The notes under the pieces are model-generated. The model made no database searches. It was not told the DNA's origin and saw only the letters and a list, made by a program, of their open reading frames with translations. The position numbers and the translations under genes were made by a program. Below, one piece after another: positions 24,817 through 34,931 of a DNA stretch of 64,000 nt (its first letter is position 1; every line of letters starts with the position of its first letter). This stretch comes from Symmetrospora coprosmae (taxonomy: Eukaryota; Basidiomycota; Cystobasidiomycetes; Symmetrosporaceae): NCBI GenBank assembly GCA_008802785.1, contig VUYT01000040.1:62001-126000 (forward strand). Reading direction: 5' to 3'.

Positions 24817-25168
24817 GCTCGCCCGTCCTAAGCTGCGATGGCGAGGTTATCCAGAGCCAGGCAGCAAGAGCAGGAGCGCGCGTTTCACCACGACTCTTGG
24901 CTTCTGACGCGACGGTAACGAGATGGTTTCGCGGCTCGAGCTGCAGGATCTGTGTTGAGCATCGACACATCCAGGACATCCTGACACAGACCGGCTTCTG
25001 CACTGACGGAGCTCTGGCCTGCCGCTCATGTCTCTTCCCTATCGAAAGCCCAGCTCGCTCGGACGGACCCCCTCGAGGAAAAGCAAGCGGCCTGCGCTCA
25101 CAATCAGAAGGATGGCGGCGCACCGTATCTGCTCCTGCCTCTCTCTTAACTCTGAGATGACCATACAA
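24817..25168. promoter_or_regulatory. Divergent promoter region
   Basis: About 350 bp lie between the membrane-protein start and the mitochondrial-protein start. No gene is seen. Confidence 0.4.
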
Positions 25169-26853
25169 ATGCCCGCCAAGATGCTCTTCGCTATGCAAGC
25201 TCTCCTTCCAAGCTTCTCGCGCTCTGCGCGTGTCGTCTTCCTGCGCAGTCTGCATACAACTGCGGCTCGAAAAGGCGCCTGGGGTGGTGATTGCATACTG
25301 TGGCAATCGAGCGGTGAGAAGCATATTTAGAGCTGATGCTAATGCTTTTGCCGGACTCTCCGCGTAGACTATCTCTTCCAAAGTGATCACGCTCTGGACT
25401 GCATCGACGATATCGAGAAGGCGTTCCGGCCGGACCACGTCTGGCGTGCGAGGAACCGCCTCGATGAGCTGGAGCGCAAGCGTAAAGAGCTTCCAGACGG
25501 GAGCCCCGAAGCCGTGAAGATCTCGAAGGAAGTAGAGAATGTTTACCCTCTGGCCCAATTCCCGCTTCAGCATCCTACGAATCGCGGTCTCGTGCGCGAC
25601 GAACTCGACTCCTACTGGCTCGAGGCGCTGCGGCGGCTGCGAAAGTGGGACGAACCCTGGAGTATCTATCTGGCAGCACTCGCTATGGAGTCAGGCGCCA
25701 GGCTGACCTCCTCCTTTAAGCGCGATTTGCTGTTGCGGTTGAAGGATGAGGATTACCTCGCCAATGAACGCGGCATCTATCCGCCCGCACAGAGGCAGAT
25801 GCGAAAGGCTCTCGCGGAGTATCCAAACGATGGTACGCCTTGGATCTTCGGGGGTCTCGGCCTCCTGCACACGATGAGTGCGCACAGCTTCGTCGAAAGG
25901 AAGCACCCAGCCAGCGCAGATCGATCAGAGAACGAGGAACTGGTGCGACAGCAGAAGGATGTCCAGGCTGAATTAGATGGAGAGGCAGACCCGGGTATGC
26001 CAGACCCGGACGTAGCCAAGACCACGCTGCCTGGTAAGGGCGAGATCAGCTGCGGCAAGCGGGTCGCACATGGCTGACTGTCAGAACGCCAGCATACATG
26101 CCTGTATACAAGACTAACGGCATCGAGTGGTCAGCAACCCTGTGAGTCTCTTTAGGTCCGCTTTAGCGGCGCGAGGGCGGTCTCGTCTAACGACAGGCAA
26201 ATCTGCAGCAGCCGACGTCAGCCTACGGAGAGACGTCCCGAGGGCGTGGAGAGGGTGAGATGCTCGCGTCAGGTATTATCGCCGCCAGAGCTTAGCGACT
26301 TGGCCTCGCAGACATACCAGGTGCAAGCCCTGCAGTCCTCGACAGATCCAGAGCTGGTGTATCTCCGCCTGCGATGGGGCAAAGGTGGTCCGTTTGGCGA
26401 GATCTTGTCGGCATCCACACCTTGTCGAAGTGGAAGTAGCTGATAAGGAACCTTCTGCCGCTGGTACGCACTAGACGCTTTCAAGGTTCTGCCCCTTACA
26501 TGGTACGCAGGCAGAACCCCGGAAGACAGGCTACTCTGGGCCATTCATGGCGTGGGTCCCACACAACGAGCTTCATGTTCACTGGCTAATGAGCAAACTT
26601 CTGCTTGCAGCGACTCCACCCAATGACAGCCAAAGGCGAAGGGTGGAAGCCTGCGACTGCCAAGGACGAAGAGGCCTTGAGGCGCATGCTGCCAACTCGC
26701 GCATTCCTGCCGGATGGAAATGTCCTTTCCAACAACAGGCATGTTCTAGATAAGAAGCGGGAAGCGGCGAGGGCTGCTCAGCGCTCCAGCCCCGCGCGAG
26801 CGGCTGGTCTGCTAGAGAAGGGTCTCAAGCCAGAGACCGTTCGCTCATTGTAG
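25169..26853 (+). CDS. Mitochondrially targeted protein, unknown; internal exons uncertain
   Basis: Exon 1 begins MPAKMLFAMQALLPSFSRSA, then RVVFLRSLHTTAARKG. This Arg/Ser-rich, acid-free leader fits a mitochondrial presequence. It joins (donor GTGAGA near 25312, acceptor 25367) to a long exon with DHALDCIDDIEKAFRPDHVW, VYPLAQFPLQHPTNRG, LRKWDEPWSIYLAALAMES and NDGTPWIFGGLGLLHTMSAH. Several small exons between 26080 and 26450 are hard to place. The last exon (from about 26612) ends LLEKGLKPETVRSL at 26853. Candidates for its role include a mitochondrial ribosome or expression factor, but I see no diagnostic motif. Treat the middle of the model as provisional. Confidence 0.55.
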
Positions 26854-26968
26854 TGGCCTATCTGCATGCTCTATGGGTCATTAGGCGGTCCTCGTCGCTG
26901 ATAGTACAACAACATGTGCAGCAGCCGTGACGTCTTTGAAGCAGAGGCGCGCCTATTCTTGCGGTACT

Positions 26969-28059
26969 TCAGAGCACAATGCAGCGCTTCTTCTTTTCCC
27001 GCTTTGTCCGCCGCTTCTCCTCCTCAGACTGCGTCTTGCAGCGAATGATCTGTCGCAAGACGTCCTCGAAGACTTCGGCGACGTTGATCTGTTGCCGCGC
27101 GCTGGTCTCGTAGTACGGCACTCCGCCCCACGTCTGCATTGTCAGGGCTACCGGGATCTCTCGTGGGACTTGCCGTTCGCCAACCAGATCAACTGCAGGA
27201 TGAGATACGCGTTAGGACAGGCTCAGACCGCTGATGATGGTTTCACCGACCTTTGTTGCCACAGAGGACGATAGGGACATTACCCTACGGAGACTGATGT
27301 CAGCTTGGTGGTATACAGAAGGCATACCAGGACCGGCCTGCTCACAGCATGGTAGCCATCGACCTCCTTGAGCCGCAGGATCTGATCTCGCAGGCTCGAG
27401 AGTTCTTGGAGCGAGTCCATGCTTGTCAGGGAGAAGACGAGGATGAAGCCATCACCCGACTTCATGTACATCGAGTGCAGGGCCATGAACTGCTCCGTCC
27501 CCGCCGTGTCGAGTAGCTCTACCGAGACCTTGATGCCGTCGACCTCTGTGATCTTTTGGTACTGGTCCTCGATGGCTGTCAGGAGTCCGCCGGGCACGTG
27601 AGGCAGGGGTGCGGATGAGGAGGATGAGATGGGAGTGACAGCATGAGCATCAGAGCGGATAGAGGAGCGGCGGTATGCATGAGATGGTGGTTGAGGCCTT
27701 ACTGGGGTCATAGCTCTCGACGCTATGGAAGCCCGGCGGTGGGTGCGGACGGCGTCATCGCACTTCAGCTTGGGCGTCCAGCACACTCGAGGCCAAGGGA
27801 ACCCCTGTCACAGCACCTACAAGACATTGTAGACGTATTGACATGTGAGAGCTGATTTGCCAACACCACCGCCTGGGATTAGACGAGATGAGACCGGGTA
27901 GGCCTTCAGCTCTGCGCATCGAGCTTTCCGATGCTGACCTTGTCGGACGCGGACAAGGCGCGACGACGGCGGCGACGCCCACAACTCACTCCCGAGAATC
28001 ACGACGCGATAGTTTCGGATGAACGGCAGCGACGATGATGGCGGAGCATGGCGCTTCAT
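26969..28059 (-). CDS. RSR1: Ras-family small GTPase, Rap/Rsr1 type
   Basis: Membrane-bound molecular switch; Rsr1/Bud1 in yeasts marks the polarity site. First exon 28059-27990. Later exons join in phase to give P loop GSGGVGKSALTCQYVYNVF, effector region ESYDPTIEDQYQKI, switch II DTAGTEQF, GYHA|GNVPIVLCGNK|VDLVGERQV, and ETSARQQINVAEVFEDVLRQ. Threonine in place of Ras Gln61 (DTAGTEQF) and the GSGGVGKS loop are the Rap/Rsr1 signature. The basic tail ends in the CAAX box CIVL, predicting geranylgeranylation. A 16-residue N-terminal extension (MKRHAPPSSSLPFIRN) precedes the core. The gene has at least six exons in about 1.1 kb. Confidence 0.9.
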
Positions 28060-28441
28060 CTGACTGACAGCATGCAGGTCGCACGGAAGCTGAGGCTTGT
28101 CGAGGCAGTCGCAAGGAGCAAAGGCGGACGTTTCGACGCGGTCAGGTCGCGTCGGGGACCTGAGCGTCTCCGGAGCAAAAGGGAGAGATCCGACGGACAG
28201 AACGGGTCGCGCATCGACTTGGTTCCACGATAAGCGGTAGAAGGTCTCGGCTATCGGTGCAGCTCTCGCACTCATACAGTGGGACGGGAGGCTGGCTACA
28301 CGACGGAAAATGGGCTGCTGGAGGATGCTACAGAAACGGTGGCGTTGCTCTGAATTGTGCCCTTCGCATCCGGGAAAAGCTTGCCATGGAGGACTACGTT
28401 GGCGTTCTACCATCGCGTACGGCTGACACTCTTCACTGCCT
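28060..28441. other. Intergenic, no gene seen
   Basis: It lies between the GTPase start and the stop of the secreted-protein gene, both on the minus strand, so it probably contains the GTPase promoter. Confidence 0.4.
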
Positions 28442-29061
28442 TCAGGCGATGTTGAAGGCTTGGGAGACAGTCCCAGCAGACTTGCCGTCTTCGAGGTAGA
28501 CCTCCTCCGCGATGAGGGCTGTACAGTACAGTGCGCGTTCAGATCGTCAGCATCTTGCTAAGTAAGATATACGTATGCAGGCAATAGAGAGACGTGGCCT
28601 TACTGTAGGCACCCTCGTCGAAAGCGCTCTTGTCCAGCGTAATGTTCTTCTCTGCGACATAGCCATCGAAGGGGACATTGGCCAGGAGCTGTGCGATGAC
28701 AGGCGAACGCGCATCAGATTGCATATTCATGACGATAGCTGTGGTACACGTTCACCCACACTCGTCCTTCCTGAATCGTCTCGCTTCAGGGAAACACGGA
28801 CGCTGTAGGTATCGCCAGACTGCTCTCCATCAAGCAGGCGGAAGTGGAAGGTGGTGCTCTTGGCGAGATCCAGAGTGTAGCCCGGCTCAGGGTCGTAGAT
28901 TGCGGCCGCTATCACATGAGACCGGGGATGTCAGCTCGGGTGCGTTGACGAAACTTCCAGTGAGGCGAACGGTGAGGAGCGCGACCGGCCAGAGGAGCTG
29001 CCATGGTTGCAAGCGGACTGAAGACGAAGCCAGAAGCTACGAGAGCGCGGATGAAGTGCAT
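28442..29061 (-). CDS. Small secreted protein, probable beta-sandwich, unknown
   Basis: Four exons (29061-28986, 28908-28760, 28688-28604, 28518-28442) give 128 residues. A signal peptide, MHFIRALVASGFVFSPLATM then AAPLA, is followed by AIYDPEPGYTLDLAKSTTFH, FRLLDGEQSGDTYSVRVSLK, NVPFDGYVAEKNITLDKSAF and EEVYLEDGKSAGTVSQAFNIA. Alternating hydrophobic strands suggest an all-beta fold; there are no cysteines in the mature part and one NIT glycosylation site. Intron 1 uses a GTCGCG donor but has a good branch point (GCTGACA). Basidiomycetes carry families of such small secreted proteins, but I cannot name this one. An effector or cell-wall role is only inference. Confidence 0.68.
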
Positions 29062-29633
29062 CGTGCTGGTGGTAAGTATAGGAAGAGAGTGCTGCGGGAG
29101 CCGTAAGGGGAGCCTAAGGATGGCAGGAACAGAGAGCAGAGAGGCCTCTTCGGCCCCCCAGTATTTATCAGTGAGCGACAGCTGTGTCACTTGCGTCATG
29201 CTGTGAAGGGACATGTCTAGACACGGTGCGTGCCTTGTCAGTTCGGTCGTAGCGGCATTCAAGCCCGATTGTTCGCTAGCGCAGGGGAGGTTGCCAGACT
29301 TAGAACACGCCACTCAGGCGGTGCGTCAGGATATCTGCACAGCTCGCTCGGGTCAGTTCAGCAATGGAGGAGGCAGGCGTACCGCTAGGGTTGGTCATTG
29401 GCGTCAGGTCAGGTGGTGCACGGTGACTGTGCCTGTGCCTGGTGGCGCAGGAACGGAGAAGACTGGCGTAGAAGGAGAGAAGATGGCTTCACAAACACAC
29501 TGAACGTATAGATATGCATGCATTGCATGCGCTCTCATCTCGAGAATCCTCTAGAGAGTACCACCTTAATCGGCGGCTGTGTGGCGCAAGTAAGTGTTTC
29601 ACCGCACACGTCCAGCAAACAAGCCCTCTCTTA
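29062..29633. other. Intergenic, no gene seen
   Basis: This is upstream sequence of the secreted-protein gene. No supported ORF. Confidence 0.4.
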
Positions 29634-29746
29634 CATGACCTCCCTCCATCAGTGGTAGCGCACCTGACTTCGACCTAGACAGAGCTCCGTCTCTTCTACA
29701 TCGGCTGTTCATCAGGCGGTTGCGCGTTCGACCCGCGTCATAGTCT
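29634..29746 (+). tRNA. tRNA-like sequence, Arg(TCG) anticodon with intron, probably degenerate
   Basis: An A-box-like TCCATCAGTGGTAGCG is followed by an anticodon arm with stem CCTGA/TCAGG. Its loop (C TTCGA) would present TCG at 29670-29672. About 37 nt of putative intron sit after the base following the anticodon. A good T arm (GCGCG-TTCGACC-CGCGT) lies at 29722-29738. The D stem does not pair and only three acceptor pairs fit, so this is either a decayed tRNA-Arg or a chance resemblance. A covariance-model score would decide. Confidence 0.3.
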
Positions 29747-30222
29747 ACAGGCATTCATTACTTTTGCTCCGTCTCCCAACGAGTGGGCTGCTCGGTCCAA
29801 CTTCTGTTTTTGACATTTCCATGCGTTTGCCGCTGTCTCCGGAGGAAACGGAGAAAGTGTGACTTTTTGGGCCACCGGGGCGGCTGGCGCCTACATACAC
29901 GCAAAGCTGATACGGACGATCAGTGACACCTTGCACGGACGCGGTTCTCGACTCGTATCGCAATACTCCCGCAGCCTGTGCTGGCGCTCTCGTGCGGGCT
30001 CTCCGCGTGCCTCTCATGGTATACTGTCGGCGGCCCCCCTGCGCAGACATTTGCCAGTATCGAGCCCTTCAGATGTGCTGTACGGACAGTGTGCTCCTCG
30101 GCATCTGCCCTTTCCCCGCTGACTCATCAGCCGCACCAGCCTTCACGGAGACCTCTGGCATGTTTGGTCTTGTTCGGCCTGTGGAAGTCTGCAAGGTACT
30201 GGAACAGACAGACAGGCACAGG
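29747..30222. other. Intergenic, no gene seen
   Basis: It lies downstream of the Ser/Pro-rich minus-strand gene. ORFs on both strands look non-coding. Confidence 0.4.
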
Positions 30223-30938
30223 CTACTGTCTCGAAGGACTCGGGGCTCTTTTGTCCGTCGTTCCTCCCGCCGCTCTGCGCTGCAGGTTGGCTCGCGCCCA
30301 TTCGGTAGACGCCTTCGACACTGCAAGGTTACCCGTCGCTTTAGCTTTAGCTGGTGAAGCTGACGGACGAAGAGCCTTTGTCATTTCAGGCGTAGAGAGA
30401 TGATTTGTGTCTCCGCTTCTGCCGGAGCGTGCCAAGGGCGGAAGACCGGGCACGACGTAGACCTTCGCCTTAGAGATACCCAGCCGATCGTCGCCAAAGC
30501 GACTGAAGTCCTTCAGAGCCCTTTGGGCTCTCTTCCACCGGTGAGCAACTCTGCTTCATGGACAGCCCTGCTGACAGGGGTAGGCGAGGCCGACGTTCCG
30601 CTTTGAATGGATCCATCACATCAGTTGGGAAGCGTCGGATTGACGAACGTCGCACTCGGCGACAGGGTTAGAGACTGACCCGGTAGAATACGGCGTTACT
30701 GCTTTACTCTGCCAGTTGCTTCCAGACGCTGATGATGTGCGGCGCAATGGGGTGCCTGGCGGGATCGGCGTTCCGAATCGGGGAGGAGTTGCAGGCCCAC
30801 TCATACTCGTCAAGTGCGGTTCGAAAAGCTTGGGTGCAGGTGTCAGACCAGAGAGAGAGAGTGGAGGATGAGGGGCTCGGACATCCTCTTTCACTTCCGG
30901 GGGGTAGCCAAGGCTCGAGGCGGTGTCGCAACGCTCAT
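30223..30938 (-). CDS. Thr-Pro-rich, basic low-complexity protein, unknown
   Basis: Three exons (30938-30895, 30805-30680, 30550-30223) give 165 residues. The N-terminal half repeats TPPR-type motifs: MSVATPPRALATPR, MSGPATPPRFGTPIPPGTPL, RRTSSASGSNW. The C-terminal half has HRWKRAQRALKDFSRFGDDR, ISKAKVYVVPGLPPL and ends TDKRAPSPSRQ. The many S/T-P sites suggest a proline-directed kinase target, perhaps nuclear or cytoskeletal (inference). A competing frame across exon 2 (EYEWACNSSP) also stays open, so the first acceptor needs RNA evidence. Confidence 0.5.
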
Positions 30939-31082
30939 CTGCTGGAGTGGAGTGAAAGGGCCAGTGAAGTGCAGCAGAGGGAACAGCTGATCTTTGACAG
31001 TCCCGAATGTTATACAAATGAACACGCTGAGCAGCTGGACAGAATACATAAGTGCGTGACTGGCGGGAGCGAGCGTACGACA

Positions 31083-31996
31083 TCAAGCAGATGCCGCCAC
31101 TGCCGGAGCAGCTTTCGAAGAGGCAGCTGGTTTTGCAGAGGTGACTGACGGGTTCTTGCTGTCTGATGTTACTGTCGGAGCGGAGGTCGCAGGTGCCGCC
31201 TTGGCCAGCTTGCGCTTCTTGAGCATGGCTGTGACGAAAGGGAGTCAGCCGGGTTGAGCAGATGCTGTATATAGGAGCATGTGCAAGACCCACCCGCTGC
31301 CACTGCGCTCTTGACGTTGTCGACCATCTCACGGCTCTCCTGCACATACTTTTGGTCGTCGAGCCTGCGCTTCCTGCCGGCTGGAGCGGATGTAGATGGA
31401 CCCGCCACCGGCTGCGCGGTTGCCTCTGCAGCAACCTCCGCTGCATCCTCTGCGGCAGGCCTGCCTGCAGCAGCCGCCGAGGACGATCCTTCCACTTTGG
31501 CACTGGCAATCTCGCCATCTGCACGCCTGATCTCCTCCTGCAGCTTTGCGAGGCGTTCCCTCGTCTGCTGGATGCGCAGCTGCTCCCGCTCTGGCGCCGA
31601 GGCGAGATAGTCTGCCAGCTTTTTCGCCTCCTTGATAGTGCTCAAGCGACGACCATTCAGGTCCCTGCATGCGTCCGTATTGTTCTGCCCGTTCTTCTTG
31701 CTGTTCATCCGCCCTCCAGCCGCTCGGAGCTGGGACCCGAAGCCACCCTTGCCGCCTGGAAGGCGGACGGCGAGGCGGACGGTCGACGAGGCGGCGGCCA
31801 AGCTGGCGACGGACACCTCGGACGAGATGCTGCGCCCGTTAATGGTGCTCAGGGACTGCTGTGTCTCATCGCAAAGAGGCGAGAGGACGTAGGTGAGGGT
31901 CGACAGGGCTGGTGCATCCGACGGCAGCTGGAGGCTGAGAGTAGACGGGTAAGGGGAGAAGGCTGAGACGAAGATGTTGGTGAATGAGGGCGACAT
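31083..31996 (-). CDS. SDE2: SDE2: ubiquitin-like fold activator of pre-mRNA splicing and genome stability
   Basis: In S. pombe Sde2 is made as a ubiquitin-like precursor, cut after the GG of GGKGG, and the C-terminal part joins the spliceosome. Two exons (31996-31294, 31228-31083) give 282 residues. The N-terminal ~80 residues are the degenerate ubiquitin-like domain, ending at PGGKGGFGSQLRAAGGRM, the exact family cleavage motif. NTDACRDLNGRRLSTIKEAK follows, the conserved SDE2 block, then a helical charged region and a Lys-rich tail (MLKKRKLAKAAPATS). It is divergent from the surface-protein gene. Confidence 0.93.
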
Positions 31997-32322
31997 GGTT
32001 GCGTTGTATTAGACGAGTCGAAATGCTGGATGTGCGTTGTGGAGGGAGGAAGAAGAGGAGGAGAGCCAGCTGTGCGAGTCCGACGTCGGTTTGTGGCAAA
32101 GGCAGGAAGAGGGATGCATTGCTCCTCCTCTACGGCTGCCCGCTGCAAGTGACCTTTTCCGACTTTCACCCAGAGCAGAGGAACAGTCAAGTTATCTACG
32201 ACATCGCAACGCTTTCTCTCGCCTCTGCCTTCTTTTAGTCCCCCCTTCCCTTGGCACAACGAACGAACGCATCGCGCCTACCAGTCACCCGCACAAACAG
32301 CGAGGCTGCACGCACCACCGAC
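31997..32322. promoter_or_regulatory. Divergent promoter region (SDE2 / surface protein)
   Basis: The two start codons are about 325 bp apart. I searched it for a missing signal-peptide exon for the plus-strand gene and found none that is convincing. Confidence 0.4.
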
Positions 32323-33730
32323 ATGTCCACAGCTAGCTTCATCGAGACGAACGTCACAGCGGATGACTTCGAGTGTGTGAACTGCCTACAGAGCAGCTCA
32401 CCTTCACCCTCAGCAAGCTGAACCCTTGGCCATGCCCCTTCTAGCGGTCGCATCGCGTACAGCGACGACACGCTGTTTGAGACGCCGAGTGCGTCCGAGG
32501 CCTCTAGGACGGCGACAGAACGTCCCTTGCAGTTCAGACACGGTAGCTGGCACACTGCAGCTCACTTTCTACACATGCACAGACCCATCTCTCGAGAGCA
32601 ATGCCGTCGAGAACGCCATGTACTTTGACCGCACCTACCACGCCACATCAACAGTCGGCGCGTCGCTCACATATCTCTTCCAGGGTGGGTAGCTTGCGCT
32701 GCTATGCGTACATCGTGCGGTTTCGAGGGCTGACACGCAAGTCTTGCGGTCATAGGCACATCTCTCTACGTCTATTCTGCTGCTGGACCTGGCCGCGGAA
32801 GCGTAGAGGTCACTCTCGACGGGACAAACTCCACAACCGTGTCGGCTTATGCGGCGGAGAACAGTACCGCACCCTATCCCCTCTATTCGACTACCGGTCT
32901 GGACTCCCTCGTCACGCACAACCTTACCATGACGAATCTGGGCGCGGTTTCCTCTGGCGAAGGAAACAGCATGCTGCTCGACTACATCTTGTCGACTGTC
33001 CAGCTTGCACCCGCGGGAGCGACCGTAGCGAACTACACCATCGAAGACGACAACACCACCGCGCTTACGTACTCAGGCACATGGGGCAGCAATACGAATG
33101 AGCTGTTCTCGGGCGGGACGACACGCTTCACAAACGGCTCCGACGCAAGCGTCTCGTTCTCCTTCTACGGATCCGCATTCTACGTGTATGGCGACCAGAA
33201 CAACGATCACGGCGCCTACAACGTCACCATTGACGGCGGCGAGCCTGAGCAGCTGCGGACGCCGCTCAACTGCGGAGGCGAGTTCCGAGGCGGGTACTGC
33301 GAGAAGACGGATCCAGGAGTGCAATACTTCAAAGCCTACCTTGGAGGCGAGCTGCATAACGTCACAATAACGAACGTAATCCTCGACCGTTTCAACTACT
33401 CTTACTTTGGTCAGTGTTCACCGTGTCCCGGCCATATTCCTTTTGGCATGAGTGCTAATGCTGCACACATTTGCAGACCTCGACCGCATCGTCTACACAA
33501 CGCCTTCTGCCTACCTGAACTCCAAGCCGCTCATCACCGGAAACAGCAACGACTCGTCTAGCGTTGGCTCCGCCGCCGGAGGCGGTGCCAGCGGAACTGC
33601 GGGCAGTGCAGTGGCAGGTGCACCCGGAATGGGCGCAGCGGGTATCTCCGTAGCTCCGTCCAGCGTCGCAAGCCTGTTCGCCCTTGCAGCAGTAGCGCTA
33701 CACGCTCTTGGGCTGTCCTCAGCGCGTTAG
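32323..33730 (+). CDS. Surface protein with two beta-sandwich repeats and GPI-like C-terminus
   Basis: Five exons (32323-32372, 32445-32488, 32538-32684, 32756-33409, 33477-33730) give 382 residues. Two related domains are visible. Each has the basidiomycete pattern of a short D/E-rich strand, a region like TSTVGASLTYLFQGTSLYVY or SDASVSFSFYGSAFYVYGDQ, and a VTLDG or VTIDGG strand. Many N-x-S/T sites point to secretion. The C-terminus is a Ser/Gly/Ala linker followed by a hydrophobic tail ending ALAAVALHALGLSSAR, as in GPI-anchored or type I membrane proteins. Oddly, the first exon (MSTASFIETNVTADDFE) has no signal peptide, so a 5' exon may be missing. Function unknown; a carbohydrate-binding-like cell-surface role is likely. 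Confidence 0.7.
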
Positions 33731-34418
33731 CCGAGCTGCGACTGGCAACGAGATGCGAATCTTTGATGAAATGCCGTCTTGTGCGCACCGCATATGTTGA
33801 TGACGACTGAACGGGCATGGAACGTAGGTCTCACTACTTGGACATCACCCCTTTCCCTTTGTGCATGCCCATGACCCCGACACCATCTGCCGCATGCACA
33901 TCACTTCTTGCCGAACCGCCAGGCTTCAACCGTACTACCAGATTCGACCAACAACGAAGTTGCACATGCCAGTACAATGCTCGATCCACCTTCTCTCTGT
34001 CGTTCCGGCGGCGGAAATGGCTCCGACTGTCCTTTCTTGGCTTGCAGTGTTATGCGGATCACTGGTCTTCCGTGCCACGCTCAATGACCAGCCAACGATC
34101 TTGGATGTTCGACGTTACTGACGCTTGCTGTCGCCGTTGCTTCGGAGCTTCAACAGTGAGACGGTAGCGACCATGATGCCCCTTTGACAGCAAGAGACGC
34201 TGACCGAAGGACCGGCTCGGCCGCGCACATAGCCATTACTTGACAACTGCAGCTAAGCCCTTCCACCAGACGTCCCATTGACTGAGCATCAAAGGTATAC
34301 GCCACAGCATTGCTAGCGGGCCTCTCTGCGATGTGTCGCTACCGTCTCTGCCACTCGCTCTCTGCTCTGCATAAATCCTGCCACCCCGAAGTCCGACTCA
34401 TTAGCGCTGACTGTTAAT
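33731..34418. other. Intergenic, no gene seen
   Basis: About 690 bp lie between the surface protein and the small secreted protein. ORFs show no motifs. The end holds the promoter of the next gene. Confidence 0.4.
34370..34376 (+). promoter_or_regulatory. TATA-like box upstream of the Cys-containing secreted protein
   Basis: CATAAAT lies 43 bp before the ATG at 34419. It would imply a very short 5' leader, so this is tentative. Confidence 0.3.
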
Positions 34419-34773
34419 ATGATCACCAATCTCCAGCTCGCCACGGCGGTGGTCGCTCTTCTCTATTCCATCGCGGCATCTGCGGCGCCCGCTCCGGCCG
34501 CCATCATCGAAATAGCCTCGGTGGGTCCCGCTGTCATCAGGAGAGACGTCGATCCCAAAGTCCAAGCGGACGCAAAGAGAGCGTGCATGGACAAGCCAGT
34601 TTGTCCGGCAGAGGGAACCGTCAAGTGAGCCAAGGCCCATCCAGGCCCTTGACCTCACTCATCGGCTGCTGACTCGTTCAACGCTCGATTTGCATAGCCT
34701 TCCTCATGAGACGTGCGTGTACTACGCTCACTGCGAGTCTGGCCAAATCACGAGCTATGTGGAGGCACCATAA
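34419..34773 (+). CDS. Small secreted four-cysteine protein with possible Kex2 site
   Basis: Two exons (34419-34624, 34698-34773) give 93 residues. A strong signal peptide, MITNLQLATAVVALLYSIAA then SAAPAPA, is followed by a short pro-region, IIEIASVGPAVIRR, ending in a dibasic RR that fits Kex2 processing. The mature part would start DVDPKVQADAKRACMDKPVC and end ETCVYYAHCESGQITSYVEAP, with exactly four cysteines spaced C-x5-C ... C-x5-C. Size, processing and cysteines are those of fungal effector or peptide-toxin-like secreted proteins, but no family is recognised and there is no proof of such a role. The model is simple and phase-consistent. Confidence 0.72.
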
Positions 34774-34931
34774 GGATGACGCCTGGCTACCAGCAGTCAC
34801 GATCCATTATGGCTCGGAGAACTTGCGCGTGTCTGTACCCTGTGTCGTTACTTCGTGCCATGTCATCCCTTTTCACACGGAAGAGCACTGCACCTGCCTG
34901 CTCATCGCACCTATCTGTCCCATTGCTCTTC

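Noticed and set aside
30704-30931. ORF ending YEWACNSSPIRNADPARHP and beyond
   Set aside because: It stays open by chance across exon 2 of the Thr-Pro-rich gene. The other frame joins all three exons in phase and keeps the repeated TPPR style.
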